Position numbers and translations under genes: made by a program
Origin: Serripes groenlandicus
Lineage: Eukaryota; Mollusca; Bivalvia; Cardiida; Cardiidae
DNA: 64,000 nucleotides
Direction: 5' to 3'
Assembly (NCBI GenBank): GCA_031761405.1
Contig: JASEVX010000003.1
Span: 146,707,527 to 146,771,526, forward strand
The notes under the pieces: generated by a model
The model's input: only the letters and a program-made list of their open reading frames with translations
Databases searched by the model: none
Told to the model about the DNA's origin: nothing
Shown: positions 61,375 through 64,000 of the stretch, in pieces
How the letters are laid out: each line of letters starts with the position of its first letter
Position numbering within the stretch: the first letter of the stretch is position 1

Positions 61375-61454
61375 TACACATTGATTATTGCCAAGCTACG
61401 CCCCTGCTTTCCTAATCCATCCCATAATGTTCACAGTCTTTTGGCATATACACA

Positions 61455-61728
61455 ATTTCAACATTTACTTCGGTCATATCACAATGGCCAGTTCACATAC
61501 ACATGTGTTTCCTGACTTTCTCAGACCAGCACATTGTACACAAATCCTTCTAGGCAACTGGATGCTTTTCCATATATACTGTTAGCTCATTGGTGGAAGA
61601 CGAATGTCGCTTGTAACATTGACAGTTGTCAAACGTCGCACAGAATGTTGGCCGATTTGGGGTTGGAACACACATCCCCTGGATTGACAGTCCACGTCGC
61701 TAACGACTGAGTTACCGGGACTGGGCCG
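61455..61728 (-). mobile_element. Bivalve SINE
   Basis: Minus strand head ccggtaactcagtcgttagc, B-box region, body and a worn tail. The same family as 41413-41708. Confidence 0.68.
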
Positions 61729-62027
61729 ATATACGCGGATCGTCACATGTTTCCAAGGGTTTCCTCATTTGTTTAAGACGTCATCCAAAACAAAGATTTA
61801 CTTATTTTAATAATATTTGTTTTGGATTTATTGTTAATAACGAATCAACAAAACAAGTGTTGAAATAGCGTAAGAAAAAGGATAATCAATGAAGTTCCTC
61901 GTTGTCTATCTCGAATAACGATCGATAGTGAATGGAAACAGGGAATGGTTATATTGGTCAACAATCAGCTATTTACAGACAATGGTTAACATAATCACTC
62001 TGGTAGATTTCCCAACTATCTACCATA

Positions 62028-62276
62028 TCAGCCGTTCACCGAGAAAGCCAACATTATGGACTCTGCGTAAAGTAACGACCCGGGTCAGTCTAAGCATGCC
62101 GCGCAAGCTTATCCGGGCAGATACTTTTCGCCTACTGTGGATTTTCCGTTTCGGGAATCATTACTCTATACTTCTATCCCCCTACGAAGGAATGTGTCGG
62201 CCCAGATAAGCAGGGTGATCTGGGTTGATACATTACGCAGAGTCCATATTTGTGGGTTTCTCGTGGAACAGCTCAT
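62028..62276 (-). mobile_element. Type-1 MITE, reverse orientation
   Basis: Starts cagccgttcaccgagaaagc and ends ttctcgtggaacagctcat. Confidence 0.75.
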
Positions 62277-63005
62277 TTGAGCTTCTATTAGAATGTTAAC
62301 TATAACAGTAAAGGGAAGCTACTCATTAACTCATTGAAATTATTCTGCCGAAAAAAAATATATCCCCAGCGTTTTGAACCCCAGCAACAGTCGCCTTTCC
62401 AATTGGCAGATTTGTTATTGACAACTGAATACATGTTTATGTTACATTCAACAGTTTATTAAAACAGTTACACATCTTTGGAAAGCGTCTACCATTTCAT
62501 AGACTATCGTTTTATATAGAACGAAAGAACATTTATAGTGAAATGACCTTTCCGAACTCGATGATTTCAGAACACTTTTCACTTTATTTGTTTCAATGGA
62601 ATATGAGCTTCGTCTAGTGATTACGCGGTCCTAATAACACTCCACTTTAACATGACTTAAAAATATATTGGCATACAACTAGTAGGGATACACTTTCAGT
62701 ATTTTGACAGTACATGCATTTATGTATATATAAAAGAGATGTGAACAGTGTTAAAACTCTGGTGAAGATGACTTTTTAATATTATAATATAATATTTTGC
62801 TAAAAATAGGGAAAAGCTCTACAAATAAAAAAATATTGGGAAAAGCTCTACAAATAAAAGAATATTGAATAAAATTGAAAATATTGTAGCAAAAGGAAAA
62901 ATTGCTCGTTTTGAAGAATTTTTCATTTTGTCACAATGATTTCCAAATTCGTCTTCTGAAGAGGCGTCAGAAGGGTCTGTATATGGGAATGGGTTAAGAC
63001 CCAAA

Positions 63006-64000
63006 CTCGCTTGACGAAGCTCCTATAAATACAAACACTCCCTTTACCTTTTGGTATACTAGACGAAGCTCCTAAAATTACAAACACTCCCTTTACCTTT
63101 TGGTATACTAGACGAAGCTCCTAAAATTACAAACACTCCCTTTACCTTTTAGTATACTAGACAAAGCTCCTATAACTACCAACACTCCCTTTACCTTTTG
63201 GATTACTAGACGATGCTCCTATAAATACAAACAATCCCTTTACCTTTTGGTATACTAGACGAAGCTCCCATAAATGCAAACAATCCCTTTACCTTTTGGT
63301 ATACGCAAACACTCCCTTTACCTTTTGGAATACTAGACGAAGCTCGTATAACTACAAACACTTCCTTTACCTTTTGGTATACTAGACGAAGCTCCTATAA
63401 ATACAAACAATCCCTTTACCTTTTGGTATACTAGACGAACCTCCTATAAATACAAACAATCCCTTTACCTTTTGGTATACTAGACGAAGCTCCTATAAAT
63501 ACAAACAATCCTTTACCTTTTGGTATACTAGACGAAGCTCCTATAAATACAAACAATCCCTTAACCTTTGGGAATACTAGACGAAGCTCGTATAACTACA
63601 AACAATCCTTTACCTTTTGGTATACTAGACGAAGCTCCTATAAATGCAAACAATCCCTTTACCTTTTGGTATACTAGACGAACCTCCTATAAATACAAAC
63701 AATCCCTTTACCTTTTGGTATACTAGACGAAGCTCCTATAAATACAAACAATCCTTTACCTTTTGGTATACTAGACGAAGCTCCTATAAATACAAACAAT
63801 CCCTTAACCTTTGGGAATACTAGACGAAGCTCCTATAACTACAAACAATCCTTTACCTTTTGGTATACTAGACGAACCTCCTATAAATACAAACAATCCC
63901 TTAACCTTTGGGAATACTAGACGAAGCTCCTATAAATACAAACAATCCTTTACCTTTTGGTATACTAGACGAAGCTCCTATAAATACAAACAATCCCTTA
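63006..64000. repeat. 49-bp satellite running off the right edge
   Basis: About 20 copies of tactagacgaagctcctata + aatacaaacaatccctttac + cttttggta, starting next to a type-2 MITE right end (gggaatgggttaa at 62985-62997). Confidence 0.9.

Overview
This is eukaryotic nuclear DNA, most likely from a bivalve mollusc. Three things point there: genes split into short exons with matching intron phases, tRNA-derived SINEs carrying the 'gatataactgaa...aaacggcg' tail typical of bivalve SINEs, and dense miniature inverted-repeat elements (MITEs) of heterodont-bivalve type. The 'cgagaaaaccaacattatggactctgcg' kind of MITE makes me think of a dreissenid mussel, but that is recollection, not proof. There are no operons, no CRISPR array, no ribosomal RNA and no convincing functional tRNA. 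A 200-N assembly gap lies at 54856-55055.

Main gene: a minus-strand gene fills the left 42 kb (start codon 45870-45872, stop 3850-3852). I rebuilt it as 18 coding exons; all 17 introns have GT/AG ends and the phases agree throughout, giving about 1,235 residues. Reading N to C: signal peptide, a von Willebrand A (vWA)-like region of the hemicentin/VWA7 type with a degenerate metal site, the hemicentin/VWA7 beta-sandwich that follows vWA, an Ig-like domain, two copies of a Cys-rich module, a mucin-like Thr/Pro/Ser stalk of about 400 residues with 19-residue repeats, one transmembrane segment and a short basic tail. It is probably a cell-surface adhesion or matrix protein. Its introns are packed with tandem arrays (30, 67, 32, 32, 53, 3, 25, 37 and 80 bp units), two of which start exactly at exon edges.

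Other genes: 1731-2170 (+) looks like the last coding exon of an unidentified gene that begins left of the window. 59401-61028 (-) holds the last two exons of a METTL27 (WBSCR27)-like methyltransferase whose start lies right of the window.

The rest (45.9-59.4 kb and 61-64 kb) is intergenic or intronic DNA with MITEs of three families, SINEs and satellites. The families are: type 1, about 260 bp, ends ATGAGC...GCTCAT; type 2, TTAACCCTTTCCC...GGGAAAGGGTTAA; type 3, TTAACTCTTTCAGCGCC...GGCGCTGAAAGGGTTAA. Types 2 and 3 have TTAA at both ends, which suggests piggyBac-type mobilisation. Most long open frames here come from tandem repeats and are not genes.
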